A stretch of 64,000 nucleotides of DNA from Zopfochytrium polystomum. Taxonomy: Eukaryota > Chytridiomycota > Chytridiomycetes > Chytridiales > Chytridiaceae. Within the stretch, counting starts at the first letter, position 1. Every line of letters begins with the position of its first letter. The notes below the pieces were generated by a model. It was not told the origin of the DNA, searched no databases, and was given only the letters and a program-made list of their open reading frames with translations. Both the position numbers and the translations under genes were made by a program. Shown piece after piece: positions 1 to 13,583 of this stretch. Location: assembly GCA_025765615.1 (NCBI GenBank), contig JAIVFJ010000056.1, forward strand, positions 186,001 to 250,000. Reading direction: 5' to 3'.

Positions 1-674
1 GCCTCGGTGGCGGCGGCCACAGCGGCGGCCGTGGCGTCGTTGCGGTCGGAATCGGCGCGCAGCGGCGGCGACGCCGACGGCGCCGCAGCCGCGGCCGCGC
101 TGTCTCCGTACAGCGCCGGCCTGCCGCTGCGCTTCTACTCTGGCGGCGCCGTACCGGCGGGTAGCGTGGCGCCGTCGACGCGGAGCGGTCCGGCGGCCGT
201 CACCGAGGACGGCGGAGAGGGAGGTGCTTCGGCCGTCGCGACGCCGTACACGGGGCGGCAAATGGCGGGGCTCTTTGGCGCCGGCGACGACGGCAGCAGC
301 GAGCGGCAGCCACCGCACAGCGAGACGATCTCGGCGGCCGCATTGACCAGCAGCAGCAGCGGTAGCGGCGGACGCGTGGACAGCGCCGGCGCCGCGCCGC
401 TACCCACCCCGTACAGCGAGGCGCAGATGGCCGCCCTCTTCAGCGAACGGACGGCCAGCGGCCCTTCCACTGCCGCCAAGACGCCCGACAGCGCCGCCGT
501 CGCCGCCGCACTCGCGTCACCGTACAGTGGGTCCCAGATGGGCGCGATGTTCAGTTCGCCCGCCGCGCGGTCTGGGGGCGGCGGTGCGCCGTCGGACGCG
601 TCGCCGTCGCCCGCGCCGACGCCTTTTAGCGCGCAACAGATGCTCGCGCTCTTTGGCGGCGCCGGTCGCGGCGA

Positions 675-711
<37 letters not shown>

Positions 712-1768
712 TTGCCGCCGCTGCAGGCCCCCCCACAGCAGCACACGTCGCCACGGACCCCGCCGTCACCGCCCGCGTCAAACTCTTCCGTCCCGCGCGC
801 CGCCGCCGTCGCCGCCGCCGTTTCGCCCAGACCCGCCGCCACCCCGTCGGCGTCGTCGTGGACCGCCGGCCGCCTGCTATCGTTCTTTGACCGCGGCGCG
901 TCGTCCACGAACTCTTCGTCGTCCTCGTCATCGTCGTCGTCCACCAACCCCGCCGCCGCCTCATCCCTATCCTCCTCCTCGCCCCTCGGCAGCATCCAGA
1001 TGCTCTCGATCCACGACCCAGGCAGCACCACCACCAGCAGCAGCAACAACAACAGCGACGCCTCGGCCTCCCCGTCCCCGGCCTCGGACGCCGACCCCGC
1101 CGCGGCGGCCGCGCGCATGGACTCGTCCGTCAGCGCCGCCTTCGCCGCGTCCGCCGCCGCCGCCGCCGCGCGGTCGCCGCCGCTGTTCACGCAGCCGCCG
1201 CTGGCAGAGTCGGACGCCGGCGACGCGCAGTCGTTCGCGGACGCGCGCGCCGAGCAGCCCGCGACGACCACGGCGTCGACGGTCTCGACGCCCGTCACGA
1301 CGTCGGACGCGGCGGAGAGCCCGCACGGCGCGGGCGGCAGCGAGCCGTCGCAGCGGAACAGCGTCCAGGTGGGAGGAGCGGCGCGGCGGAGAAGCGCCGC
1401 CACCGACGAGAGCCCCGTGCTGCCGGCGCAGGTGCAGTTGTTGCGATACGTGAGTAAGCGAGAGAGAGAGAGAGAAGGGGTGGGGGCGTCAAAATTACTC
1501 GACTGCCCAGGTGCTGACACTCGCCTTCTCTTTATAAAAAAAAAAAAAAAAATTAAAAAATGCAACTCCGCAACTGCGCGCGCGCAACGGCTCTTTTTGC
1601 AACGAACACGAAAAAAAGATCCCCCCGCCGCGCCGGCGCAACCCTGACGGTAGCTGGGACGACCCCGCCGCCGCCACCTCTTCGTCGGACCGGCCCGTCT
1701 CGTCGGCCTCGGTGTTTACACCCGACACGGTCGAAACGCCGCTTTCTTACCGCGACCCGTCCGAGTAG
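1..1768 (+). CDS. Partial gene: low-complexity protein with repeated P-Y-S-x-x-Q-M-x-x-L-F motifs
   Basis: The frame is open at base 1, so the start lies outside the window. Exons are 1-1449 and 1619-1768: a GTGAGT donor follows a Tyr codon and the acceptor is an AAAAAAAG tract, both phase 0, ending at TAG 1766-1768. The protein is rich in Ala, Ser, Pro and Gly. At least four copies of a 12-residue motif, pattern [AP]-[ST]-P-[YF]-[ST]-x-x-Q-M-x-[AG]-[LM]-F, sit at about nt 241, 403, 514 and 616. Two weaker copies lie at about nt 100 and 856. Linkers of 20-45 residues are disordered-looking. I do not recognise the family; regularly spaced short motifs in a disordered chain suggest a multivalent binding protein (inference). 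The C-terminal exon is acidic and Ser/Thr-rich. Confidence 0.7.
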
Positions 1769-1885
1769 CTGGACGCTTTTTTTCTTCTTTTTTTTTCCCC
1801 TTTCCCGCTTTTCTCTACCATAGTCTTTTCGCAAACTCGTCGCCGTTTGCCTTGTTTTCCTTTCTTCGTCTTGTTTCGCACTGGC

Positions 1886-1891
1886 AATAAA
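1886..1891 (+). terminator. Poly(A) signal AATAAA
   Basis: An exact AATAAA lies 118 bases after the stop of the first gene, in a T/C-rich 3' flank. The convergent neighbour stops at 1926, so the two transcripts probably end within the same 160 bases. Confidence 0.5.
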
Positions 1892-1925
1892 CCATCTAAG
1901 TTGTCGTCGTCCCACTTCCCTATCC

Positions 1926-2941
1926 CTACCACCGCCACCGCCACCAGCTGCTGTTCTTCTTGTTCCTGTTGTTCTTTTGCATCCTGCTCTTTTTTATAGT
2001 CTTGAGCAGTTGCTGCGGCAGCGGCCCGCCCGTGCCGCCGCCTTTGTTGCCGCCTGTGTCGCCGATGCTTTCGTTGTCGCTACTGCCGCCGCCGCCGTCT
2101 TTGCGCCGCCGCCCCTGCCGCTGGCCCCGCACGATCAGCTGTGTCCCGCAAAACACGCACGCGGCGCCGGCCCACCACCGCGCGCTCAGCGCCTCGCCGA
2201 AGAGCACGCTGCCCGCCAGCGCCTGCGCGTATGTTTTGTTTTGGAAGGTAATAATTCAATTCAAGTAAATACAACGACCACCCACATACAAACAAAAAAA
2301 AAAAAAAAAAAAGAAGATACGCAAAAAACACACACACACACACACGCACCACACTCATACACACGCACAGAACCCACGCTCACGCTCGCACTCACCGAAA
2401 ACACCAAGTTCGCGCCGCTGTTCACGACCGACACCACCGCCGACGACGGCGCCGCCGCCAGCGCGCGCGTGAACGTCGCCCACATCAGCCCGTTGCTGGC
2501 CGCCACCCCCGCCACGCACAACCCGCGCCACGCCCACCGCGCCCACGCGGCGTTTGCGGCGGCGTCGTACGCGGAGTAGGCCGCGGCGGGGAGCAGCCGC
2601 TGCAGCAGCAGTAGCAGAGGTGCGGCCGACGGTGGCGACGAGGAAGACGACGAGGAAGGCGAGGAAGACGAGGAAGACGAGGAAGACGAGGAAGACGAGG
2701 AAGACGACGACGACGACGACGCTAGCTTGGCAAAGAGCGTGCCGAGTGCGGCAAACAAGCCCGAGAGCACCGCCAGCGTCAGCCACGCTGCTGCTGCTGA
2801 TGGAGGGGATGCTGTTGATGCTGATGCTGTCGCTGGCGATTCAGAGGGGGACGATGATGCGGATGGGGAGGAAGCGGATACCGATGGTGCTGGTGGTGCC
2901 GCTGATCGATCTGCTCGGCGGTGGCCGTCGCCGGTGGTCAT
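1926..2941 (-). CDS. TMEM42: TMEM42-like EamA/DMT-fold membrane protein
   Basis: Two exons, 2396-2941 and 1926-2222, joined in phase 0 (GTGAGT donor, GCGCAG acceptor), give about 280 residues. Start ATG at 2939-2941. After a Ser/Pro/Ala-rich N-terminus come membrane segments (AWLTLAVLSGLFAALGTLFA). The signature of the small TMEM42 branch of the drug/metabolite transporter fold follows: SNGLMWATFTRAL, then SAVVSVVNSGANLVFS, then, across the splice, ALAGSVLFGEALSARWWAG and CGTQLIVR. Human TMEM42 has the same order (SNSLMW, SNILSSAFLGYVLYGE). A poly-Ser loop encoded by a (TCG/TCC)n repeat splits the first half. Substrate unknown. The gene is convergent with the first gene. The C-terminal tail is Lys/Asn-rich. 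Confidence 0.8.
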
Positions 2942-3173
2942 TGTTTGTGGCGTATTTCCAGCGCGAAAAAAAAAAAACGAAACAAAAAAAAAAAAAAAGG
3001 TAAAGGTAAATGAGCGTGGCAAATTCCACTATTTGCGCACTCGGGCGTTACATAAAGTCCCCCCTTACAGGAGGAGGAAAAGAAACAGGAAATAAAAGGA
3101 GCTAAAGTGAAACAAAGCGCACACACACACACACACACACAAAAAGAGGGAGCTCACTCTACACTACACTGCG

Positions 3174-5199
<2,026 letters not shown>

Positions 5200-5709
5200 G
5201 TTGAGTGCTGTTGGATGGTTGGATCGTGCGATGCAAGCACAAGAAGAGAAACGAAGAAAAAAAAAAAAAAAAGAATGAAAGGAGAATGCGCCCTTGACAA
5301 GTTCGCTAGACAAGCCCCGCACTTCCAGGTCCTGCCAATCGAGGCAATTTTTTGGAGGGAGGATCGGCACAGATGGGCAAGGCTTTCGTGATTTGATACC
5401 GCTTTTTTTTTTTGGCATTTTAAGGAGCGGGGCGAGTCAAATACTTTACGATTGCGCCAAGAGGAAAAGGACAAAATCGAAGAGCTGCAACAACAACAAC
5501 AAACTGCGGAAAGGGCTGGGGACTGGCTGACCGCGCGCCCTGTCTGCAAGGTGGCGTAGAATATGAAGGCGCTCGCCAGGCGTAGGCAGGTAGGCAGGAA
5601 CAAAAGGATAAAGTGCTCGCGGAAAAAGAAATGCGCTCGAGCCACCATACGCAAGATGCCCCGCGCATGGTGGTGGTGGGAACAGTCTCTTTCCAAAAAA
5701 GAAGAAGAG

Positions 5710-5740
<31 letters not shown>
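5200..5740. other. Intergenic region upstream of RIO2
   Basis: 540 bases between the RIO2 start and the stop of the phosphatase gene, both on the minus strand. It contains poly(A) runs at about 5254-5271 and 5709-5736 and no open frame with conserved features. It should hold the RIO2 promoter and the end of the phosphatase transcript. Confidence 0.5.
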
Positions 5741-5741
<1 letters not shown>

Positions 5742-8415
5742 CAGGGCATGGGTTTCAGGGACGGGACCCGCCGCTTGTAGAGGACTGCGTCTCGGTCCTT
5801 CTTGTCGACGTCTTCCACGTGCAAAACAAGCTCCAGCGAGCGGTCGGCGGTGCTGTACGAAATGCTGCTCCAGTTCCGCCGCGGAAGCAGGCGCGACTCC
5901 TTGAGGGATTTCCCGTTCACGTCCGACTTGAACGTCTCAAACATTTCCTCCACAGTGTCCGTGATGCCCGTCGTCTTGCTGTCGAGGATCCGCGGGTTTG
6001 TGTGCAGGTACTGGACAATCATGCTTGGGGGAGGATCTTTTTTTTTCGCGGAAAAATGGTAAAAAAAATTGTTGCGAAAGACGGAGAAGCTCGCTGCTGA
6101 CACTCACTGTTTCCAATGGCCGAAGAAACCAACTGATACATGGCCCTGTGGTCATGTTCGACTTCTTTTCCGTTCTCGTCAGGAATGTCGCCGGTAGATC
6201 GGAAGCGACCAATGGCACAGAGATGGACATCGCCAGAAATAAACGTGATGCGGACGTTGTGCTTTTTGGAAAAGGATTGGAACTCTGTGACCATCTTGTT
6301 CCTCTCGGCAAGCTGGGAACGTCATTTGAAGAGTAAATTCTTGTCAGCGCACCATGCAACAATCAGCGCACCATGCAACAAGCTAAAGGAAATTGCCAAA
6401 CACTCAACGTGGTACTCGTGAGTCCATTCATCGATAAGATCGTCCCGGAGGTCTGTGAGAAAAAATAGGGAGAAAAAAAGGGGACGAAAAAAAGAGGCAG
6501 ATGATAAGGGCACGGAAATCTCTTTAGCGACACCAGCATCACTTACCCGGCTGTCCAAAACTTCCCAAGATTCGGTGCATAAAGGGAGAGTGTCCAACGC
6601 CTTCCAGCACGCCTTCTCGGACTTCAGCGGTGGAGGAATTGTGAGGCACGACCTTCCTGAACATATCCCTAAACATCTCCGACAGAGAGGCGACGCTGTT
6701 GATGACAGAGTCCGCGATTTTCATCCGCGGGTACACGACGGGGACTGTGGCAATGACGAGAAGGTGCTTCAGTTTTCCGCGCGACTCGACGGCTGCGATT
6801 TCGAGCTGCTTCCAGATTTCCATCCAGCAAATGTCCGGCACAACACGGTGCTCCGTCCGTCCAGAGCGGTTGTCGATGGCCAGGACGGCCGTTGACGGTC
6901 CGAGGGACTTTATGTAGGAAAAGCCAGCAGGGGCAGGGAAGAGACCGCGCGCCTCTGCAAATGTCGTGTGTTGCTGGAACAGCAGGTAGAAGCGGTACGC
7001 CAGCCGGCCGACGTTTTTCATGACTGGCGAATTCATGATCGCCTCCGGGTAGCTTCCGTAGCCTGCAATCACAAGAAAGGTTACTTGCGAGAAACTGGGC
7101 CACTGCGGCTGTTTCCTTACCGTCCATAATGTCATGGTCGTCACACAGCTGCGTCAGTGGCGGAAGGGTTCAGAGACGATTAACAGCTGTGAATTTGAAG
7201 AAGCGAAAATAGGAACGTACGAAAGTATAAGGGATCGTCGCGAGGGCCTCGGCAAACTCTTCTTCTTGGAAATGATGGACGTATGTCAGGAAGTAAAAGT
7301 CACCGATGGATTTCTCGTGCTAGGAGGTGTGCGTTGCGTGTAAGAGAGTGCGTTGAATTTCGCGATTACGCGTTGATTGATAGTCAGCTTGAACCCCACC
7401 TCGGCCGTCCATTGAACTTTGGGTCTGTCTGCAATATCGTCGGTTCCCAGCCAAGCGGCCACGAGGGGAATATCAAAGATCTGAGGAGTCGAAATTAATT
7501 AGATACGGTCAGGCGGTTCTGGACCAACGAAAGTCTTTTCCTTTTTTTCGCGCGCTCATCAAGGCCAACGTCAAAGAGTGCAAAGCGACCCATACTCACA
7601 TTGTGCTTTCCGTCCGAGTAGACTTGGTCGCCGCCGCCAATCTGCACGTGGAAGGGCGCTTCAGCGTGCCGGCGCAGCAGGTCGCGCCACAGGGGCTGTA
7701 TGCCGTTCCACTTCTTGTCCACGTCCTTCGCGTCCGAGCCGAACCCGTTGCACGACCAAAAGGCTACGTGCGAGTCCTCGTCGGCGGCGGGCACAAAGAA
7801 GCGGTAGCGGCGCGGGGGGTGCTGCGCGCCGCCGCCGCCGGCGGAGCCCGCGACAGAGTATTCGACGGGGCGCGCGCGCGCGTCGAGCCGCAGCGTCAGG
7901 TCAAAGCGGTAGAAGCACCAGGCCGCGTACGTGTCGAGCAGCGTCGCGGGCACCGAGTGGCCCGAGGGCGCGCCGCCGGCGGCGACGTCGAAGAGGGTGA
8001 GAGTCGGGGGCGGGGCGCCGTGCGGGGCGATGGAGAGCACCGAGCCGGTCCACAGCGTGCCGCCGGCGGCGATGCCGCCAAAGCGCAGCAGCGGGCCGAG
8101 CGAGGCGGCGGGGCGCAGCGGCGGGGCTGCGGCGGCGGCGGCGGGCGAGAGCGGCGAGACGGCAGGGGCGGTCGCGGGCGGGGCGAGGCCGGGCGGCGGG
8201 GCGGGGAAGGCGGGCGGGAAGTGGCTGACGACGCCCAGCTGCTGCAGGTGCGTCTCTGCGTGGTGCTTGACGTGCGACCAGGCGGCCGAGATGTTGCCCG
8301 AGACCGAGTGCAGGAACGACGAGGCGGACGACGACGACGACGATGACGACGAGGAGGCGGCGGCGGCGGCCGTGGCCGGGGGGTTGTTGCTTGCTGGAGG
8401 CGACTGAGATGTCAT
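5741..8415 (-). CDS. PhoD-like phosphatase domain protein (fungal PhoD_2 type)
   Basis: Eight exons: 7600-8415, 7400-7480, 7221-7319, 7121-7148, 6547-7062, 6409-6452, 6108-6312, 5741-6036. All phases close, giving 694 residues. It is a predicted metallophosphoesterase related to alkaline phosphatase D; in fungi the family's substrate is uncertain. Visible metal-site blocks are QIGGGDQVYSDG (about residue 257), LCDDHDIMDGYGSYPE (about 333) and FISGDVHLCAIG (about 554), spaced as in the family. The first 75 residues are Ser/Ala/Pro-rich and look disordered; a helical segment (SFLHSVSGNISAAWSHVKHH) resembles the amphipathic helices of membrane-associated fungal members. Exon 6 ends at an unusual GTTGAG donor. 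The last intron (6037-6107) ends in an A-rich tract at AAAAAG. Confidence 0.88.
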
Positions 8416-8516
8416 GGCTTGTGGGGAAGGCCTCGGTTGCGAGCGAGCACCAGCTGAGTTTGGGAATAGTTAAATTGGAAGTGGCGGCGCTGATGGTGGC
8501 GACGCGAAAGAGGGAG

Positions 8517-8553
<37 letters not shown>

Positions 8554-8761
8554 TGAGTGAGTGAGTGAGTGTGAGTGTGTGCGTGAGAGAGAGAGAGAGA
8601 GAGATAGGTGAGAGGGGAGAGAGCAGAGACAGAGCCCTCGTGCGAGACAAGGGTGTGGCGGAGTGCTTGTCTCTCGCACACGGTCTCGCCAACAAAAAAA
8701 AAAAAAAAAAAAAACAAAGAAATTCTTGCTGAAAGAAACAAGCCAACCCAGCCACCGCTCC

Positions 8762-8829
<68 letters not shown>

Positions 8830-9709
8830 TTCTCTTTCTCTGGACGGAACGCGCAGTAGTTGATGATGGACACTTTGGATCCACTCTGGCAAAAACTGCC
8901 CCCTCAGTTTCAGGCTATGAATTTTTGCGTGCTTGGTTTTTACGATGAGTAAATGAAAAAGCAACACTACATGTAAGAAAGGGGATTTGACGGTTTTGAA
9001 GAAAGTCCATCTGTGCCTCCGGTGTTGCCTCAAAAACTTGTATCTCACACACACACACGGAAAAAAAAAAAGGAAGAAAAAAAAGTTGAGCTTGGAGACT
9101 TGGAGGAAACTTTCAAGAAATAGGTGAAAGAGTTGCCTCAGTATTCGCAATCTTACAAGAAAAAAAAAAAGGTTTCTGTCATTAAAAATGTCAAAGATGT
9201 TTCAAAGTCAAGTTGAAAAGGTAAGGAAATCACTTCACCTGCTAAACCAGTAAATGTCTTGATTAACCTTTGAAAACGCAAGAAGCCATTGATCAAGAAA
9301 CCTCAAGAAAGACGTATAGTCCTAAAAAATGTGATCCACATTTGTGGCACTACCCAACATTTTGGGCTGTTATGTCCGTTTACCGCTCTTTCAGCCGTTG
9401 ACGTTCAAAAAAAAAATTTAAAAAATTAAAAAAAAAAACACACACACAGCACCAGCCAATCCTCTGCCGATTCACCCTTGAAGCAACAACTTCGTTACAC
9501 CTCTGTAAAACAGGCGCATGCTCCGCGTGCGCCCTGGCTCGCGACCCAAAACACAGTCCAGAATCTCTTTCAAACAGTGCCGAATATAAATAGTAGTTGT
9601 GCAAACGAGAAGGCCACTGTAAATGTCCGCGCAACATGCACGTAACCTTCAACGTTTTTATTTGGCTGGGGCTAGCTACCGTCTCCCCAGTCTTCCCACA
9701 CCGCGGTCC
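8416..9709. other. Intergenic region with GA/CT microsatellites
   Basis: Upstream of the PhoD-like gene. It carries (GA)n/(GAGT)n at 8519-8605 and a long (CT)n at 8763-8825; the rest is AT-rich with poly(A) runs. A TATAAATA at 9585-9592 has no obvious gene downstream on the plus strand. I see no coding exon here. Confidence 0.5.
8763..8825. repeat. (CT)n microsatellite
   Basis: About 30 CT units, giving GA on the phosphatase sense strand some 350-400 bases upstream of its start codon. Confidence 0.95.
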
Positions 9710-10984
9710 TCACGACACCACCCTCACCGGCGACACCACCCCGCCACCGCCCCCACTAGCGGCTCTCGCCGCCGCTGCTACTACCGCCGCATTCCCGCCG
9801 CCCACCATCACGCGCGCGGCCGCGCTCGGCGGCACGGCGCTCTTGACCGGCCCGATCCGCTCCGGCGGCCACACCACGTACGCCACCCGCGCCTGCACCA
9901 GCCCCAGCGAGCACGGCCCAAACGTGTTCGAGTCCAGCCCGCGGAACGACTCATCGCTCTCGACCCAGCAGAACCCTTTCGGCACCCGCAGCACCGCCGG
10001 CACACCTCCACCGCCGCCCCCAGCGCCGTCGTCCGCCGCCGCCGCCGCCGATGCTGCAGGGGGCGGCATCGCCAGCATCCCGCCAAACAGCCCGCCGCCG
10101 CCCGCGCGCACCGTCGCCGCGGGCGCCCCGCCGTCGACACCACCACCACCACCACCGCCCGCCGCCAGCGCTCCGCGCACCGCAGCCTCGTCTTCGTCCT
10201 CCTCGCCTTCCCGCACCGTGACTGCCGCCCGCATCGCCGCCGCCGCCCCGCCAAACCGCTCGTCCCGCAAACCCGCGCCGACCCCGCGCCGCGGCCGCAC
10301 AAGGTCGCCCGGCAGCGCCACGATGCGCTTGACCAGCAGCACGTCCGGGTCGTGCGGCGCTGTCAGCACCACGACGTCGCCGCGCCGCAGCGCCGTCGCC
10401 GTCGTCGACGTCGTCTTCGTCGTCGTCGTCCCCGACCCCGCCCCGGACCCCGGTGGCGAAGGCGTGACGACGACACTAACGCTGCGCGTCAGCGCCGGCG
10501 TCAGCTTGTCCAGAAGCACCCAGTCGCGCTGCGACCAGTGCAGCGTGTCCGGGTTCAGCGTCGGCTGCATCGAGCGCCCCTCGATCGGCCCCACCGACAC
10601 GAGGAACGTCGTCGTCGCGAGCACCGGCGGGGTCACCCAGAACAGCGTGCGCGCGACCGTCCGCAGGAGCGACATTAGCACAGACAGCGTCGACGTCGGC
10701 GGATCGTGAGACGACGACGATGATGATGACGACGAAGAAGAAGAATAATGATACTTGGAGGATGACGGCGACGACGACGTCGACGACGTTGACGGAGGAA
10801 TAAAGGATAACGACAAATGATGCGGCGTTCGGCAAAGGCGATGGTCGAGGTGGCAGTGGTGGCGTCGGAGGTAGCTGAGCTGTGGCGGACGGAGAGAGAG
10901 GATGGAGGATGGTGCGACGCTCCTGCCAAACGAGGAAAACGAGGTAGTGGGAGCGCTGGTGGTGGCGATTAAAAGAGCCGCCAT
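9710..10984 (-). CDS. IMP2: Mitochondrial inner membrane protease subunit 2 (signal peptidase S26)
   Basis: A single open frame. Imp2 cleaves sorting signals of proteins in the intermembrane space, as a partner of Imp1. Family features: an N-terminal membrane segment (LLRTVARTLFWVTPPVLATTTFLV), the catalytic Ser box VGPIEGRSMQPTLNPD, RRGDVVVL, the catalytic Lys in LLVKRIVALPGDLV, then VPKGFCWVESD, DSNTFGPCSLGLVQARV and the C-terminal WPPERIG. About 100 Gly/Ala-rich residues are inserted between LPGD and VPKGF, where the yeast and human proteins have about 12. ATG 10982-10984 gives a Ser/Arg-rich N-terminal extension that could be a presequence. ATG 10673-10675 starts where human IMMP2L starts, so the true N-terminus is unsettled. 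Confidence 0.85.
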   Translation of the reverse strand: MAALLIATTSAPTTSFSSFGRSVAPSSILSLRPPQLSYLRRHHCHLDHRLCRTPHHLSLSFIPPSTSSTSSSPSSSKYHYSSSSSSSSSSSSHDPPTSTLSVLMSLLRTVARTLFWVTPPVLATTTFLVSVGPIEGRSMQPTLNPDTLHWSQRDWVLLDKLTPALTRSVSVVVTPSPPGSGAGSGTTTTKTTSTTATALRRGDVVVLTAPHDPDVLLVKRIVALPGDLVRPRRGVGAGLRDERFGGAAAAMRAAVTVREGEEDEDEAAVRGALAAGGGGGGGVDGGAPAATVRAGGGGLFGGMLAMPPPAASAAAAADDGAGGGGGGVPAVLRVPKGFCWVESDESFRGLDSNTFGPCSLGLVQARVAYVVWPPERIGPVKSAVPPSAAARVMVGGGNAAVVAAAARAASGGGGGVVSPVRVVS

Positions 10985-11347
10985 GCTTCTTGTTCTGCCG
11001 TAGTTGCTGCTGCTGCTGCAGCACATGTGGGTGTGGTTGCGAGTGCCAGGCAGAAGGAGGGGGTGGTGTTGGGTTCTGTCCTTGGGAATTGGGCTTGACA
11101 AGGAAAGTCACTTTCGCCCTTTGTTCACGTCTCACTTTTTGGCATCGTTGCGTGCCCTCGGCCGTCCTTTGCTAGAGCTTTTTACAATAAAGTAATGAGA
11201 GGTGGAATGTGGAGAATGAATAGGCACACGACAAGAGTGAGTTATGAACGGTTTTAAGACGTGAAGAGTAGTAGGTGTGGCGAGGCACAAGGTAATGCGT
11301 ATGACGGTGGATACGTAAGAAGGAAAATCAAAAGAGCGTGAGAGCGG
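10985..11347. other. Short intergenic region between IMP2 and SWC5
   Basis: 363 bases. It holds the probable IMP2 promoter and the 3' end of SWC5 (both minus). A further in-frame ATG for IMP2 lies at 11024-11026. Nothing else is visible. Confidence 0.4.
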
Positions 11348-13372
11348 TCAACCCCTTCCTGGTCCGAAAGAGCCCCCTGAGCCCCCTGACCCAGAGGCTT
11401 TCTTCATGGCCTCCTTCAAAGTCGCATACGACCTTTCCCCAGCTCGGTCCAAGAAAGCTTGCTTCTCCAAGTGCCTGGCCATTTTTTTTTTTTTTGGCAG
11501 GTTCAATATGTTAGCATAGTGGTGCAAACACTTGCACAAAATAAGCGAGATATTGGTCGACCAACGGGTGCCCCGCAAATCAGCACCCCACACAATCAAG
11601 GTAACGCATTAGAGGACGCAAAGAAAATGTCACGCACCCATCCTTGTTGTGCCTACGCAGGCGGTCGCCATCGCCAAAAGTCTCCACGTGCTGCTGCCAG
11701 TCTAGCTTACTCTTTTCCAGCGTGTTCAACTTCACCACTGCGTCTGCTCCGCCGTACTTTTGCGCCAGCCCCATAAGCTTGGACTTTGGGCGGCGGTGGG
11801 CAGAGGGCGGATGCGGAGGTGTTGACGAGGGAGCCGGTGGTTGCAGCGTTGGCGAAGTGGTGGAACAAAGTGGTGGAATTTCTGACGAGGAGCTTATGAG
11901 ACTCCCATCAAGGCTGCGGGACAGGAGTGTGCGGGATTCAGTTGGGGAGACCGCTTGCGAATGCGACGAGGGACAGGGCGAGGCAAGGAGAGGCGTTTCG
12001 TGACTGTGGTGGTGTGGTGTCTCCGGAGCGGCTATGGACGACTCAGGGGTTTCGGGCGTCAATGGGAGGGACGTGGACGAGTTTAAATGTTCTTGAGAAG
12101 TGGAAGATTTGGGTGGACGGATGGTCGATCGGTTGGTTGGCTCCAAGACAGGAGGCGCTTGGAGGACTGAGGAAGCAGCGTTTGCCGAAGTTCGCTGGAA
12201 GGGAAGAATTCAATCAGCACAAATGTCCAAGCACTACAGTGCGGAAATGCTTCACTATTTCTACAAGCCTGCCCAAGCCTTTCCCTCTTACCTTTGGCGG
12301 AGCTGGAGCATTCATAGACTTCCAGAGGTCGTCGATGCGCTTCCTCTTCATTTCCTCCGCCGACATTGCCACGTCCCCCGTCGAAGGTGACGCCACTAGT
12401 TCTCCGCCGACCGCAATCGCCGCGTCTGTGGGCCCGTTACACTTCTGCGTTGAGTCTTTCAATCTTTTGGCCAGTGACTGTTTTCCAGAGTGTTTTCCAG
12501 CGTCTGGAGAGCGATCTCTCTTTGACCCTGAAAGTCGTGCGGATGCCCTGGTGACTGGTCTTCCACCTTCGATGGCATCCATAGGTCGTCTGGTATCATT
12601 CTGCACCACAAATTCATCGCCACTGGCTGGTCCGGAAGAGATCGAATTCACATCATCGTCTGATCCACTATCTGAATCTGAATCTGCAGATGCAGTGCCT
12701 TTCCCAAGCCGTTTCCTGGAAGCCGTGCCTTGTTGGTGTTTCTTCGCACTCTCTGTTGCCGGGGATCGCTTTGCGCAGTCTGGTGGAACATAGTCTTCGT
12801 CGTCGTCTTCGTCTTCGTCGTCGTCTTCGTTATCGTTGACAGCCCCTTCGGGTTTAACGGCCAATGCGCCGGTCGCGCGCATCGCGGCAGACTGTGTGGA
12901 AGCCATAGAACGATTGGATGTGGGTAGAGGACGGGGAGGAGAGTGCGATGCGAGCGTGGTGGCGGCGGTCGCCACGGATTTTGACGCTCCCGCTTGGGCG
13001 GCGGAAGTCGCAGCAGGGGCTGGTGAGTTGGAGAGAGTTGTTGGGCAGGAGGCAGTTAAGGAGGTTGGAGCTCCATCCATCGTCAAGTGGGGACTAGGTT
13101 TGTTGGAGCTTTCATGGGTCGTCCACTGGAGTTTTTTTCAGTTTATGCAACAAAGTTGTGGGTAAAAAAAAAGCGTGAGGTCAACCCAGCAGTAGAGACG
13201 TACGGCGCTTGCCGAGGTGGATTCCAAGGGGGCAGGATAGGGGAAGGTGGGAGGTTTGGGGGGGGGAAGCTGCAGTTACCGGCGGTGTCGGGCGGCGCGG
13301 CGGCGGCGGCGATTCTTCCTTCTTCTTGTTCTCCTTGTCGTCGGGCGGCGCTTCTTGTTCGTCCACTGCCAT
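11348..13372 (-). CDS. SWC5: SWR1-complex subunit SWC5 (BCNT/CFDP1 family)
   Basis: Core exons 12292-13080 (or from 13125), 11638-12194 and 11348-11474 join in phase. Swc5 belongs to the nuclear SWR1 remodeler, which exchanges H2A for H2A.Z. The C-terminal BCNT domain is clear: LNTLEKSKLDWQQHVE, DRLRRHNKDG then, across the last splice, HLEKQAFLDRAGERSY. The middle carries the DDLWKSMNAP signature and the N-terminal half an acidic Asp/Glu run (DNEDDDEDEDDDEDYVPP), as expected for an H2A-binding Swc5. Two starts are possible: ATG 13078-13080 (490 aa), or an extra first exon 13280-13372 (31 codons, acidic/Lys-rich, GTAACT donor) spliced in frame to 13125, giving about 536 aa. I chose the longer model, moderately confident. 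Divergent with DHODH. Confidence 0.87.
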
Positions 13373-13412
13373 TGTTGATTTTGCTGGATGTTATTAACGA
13401 AATTCCCCTCTC

Positions 13413-13507
13413 ACTCTCTCTGCCTCTGTCCCTGTCTCTCTCTCTCTGTCTTTCTCCCCTTCTCTCTCTTATTCTATCTCTCTCTTCTCTCGCTCTCTTC
13501 TCTCTCT

Positions 13508-13583
<76 letters not shown>

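Noticed and set aside
135..1565. 476-codon minus frame opposite the first gene
   Set aside because: Repetitive Ala/Gly/Leu translation with no motif; the plus frame carries the ordered motif repeats and a proper splice site.
9597..10709. 370- and 351-codon plus frames opposite IMP2, preceded by TATAAATA at 9585
   Set aside because: The frames are antisense shadows rich in Pro/Arg/His. The conserved S26 peptidase blocks are on the minus strand, so the TATA-like site is probably incidental.
13181..13372. Independent 63-residue minus-strand gene
   Set aside because: Its first 31 codons splice in frame to SWC5, so it is more likely that gene's first exon; the rest is intron sequence.
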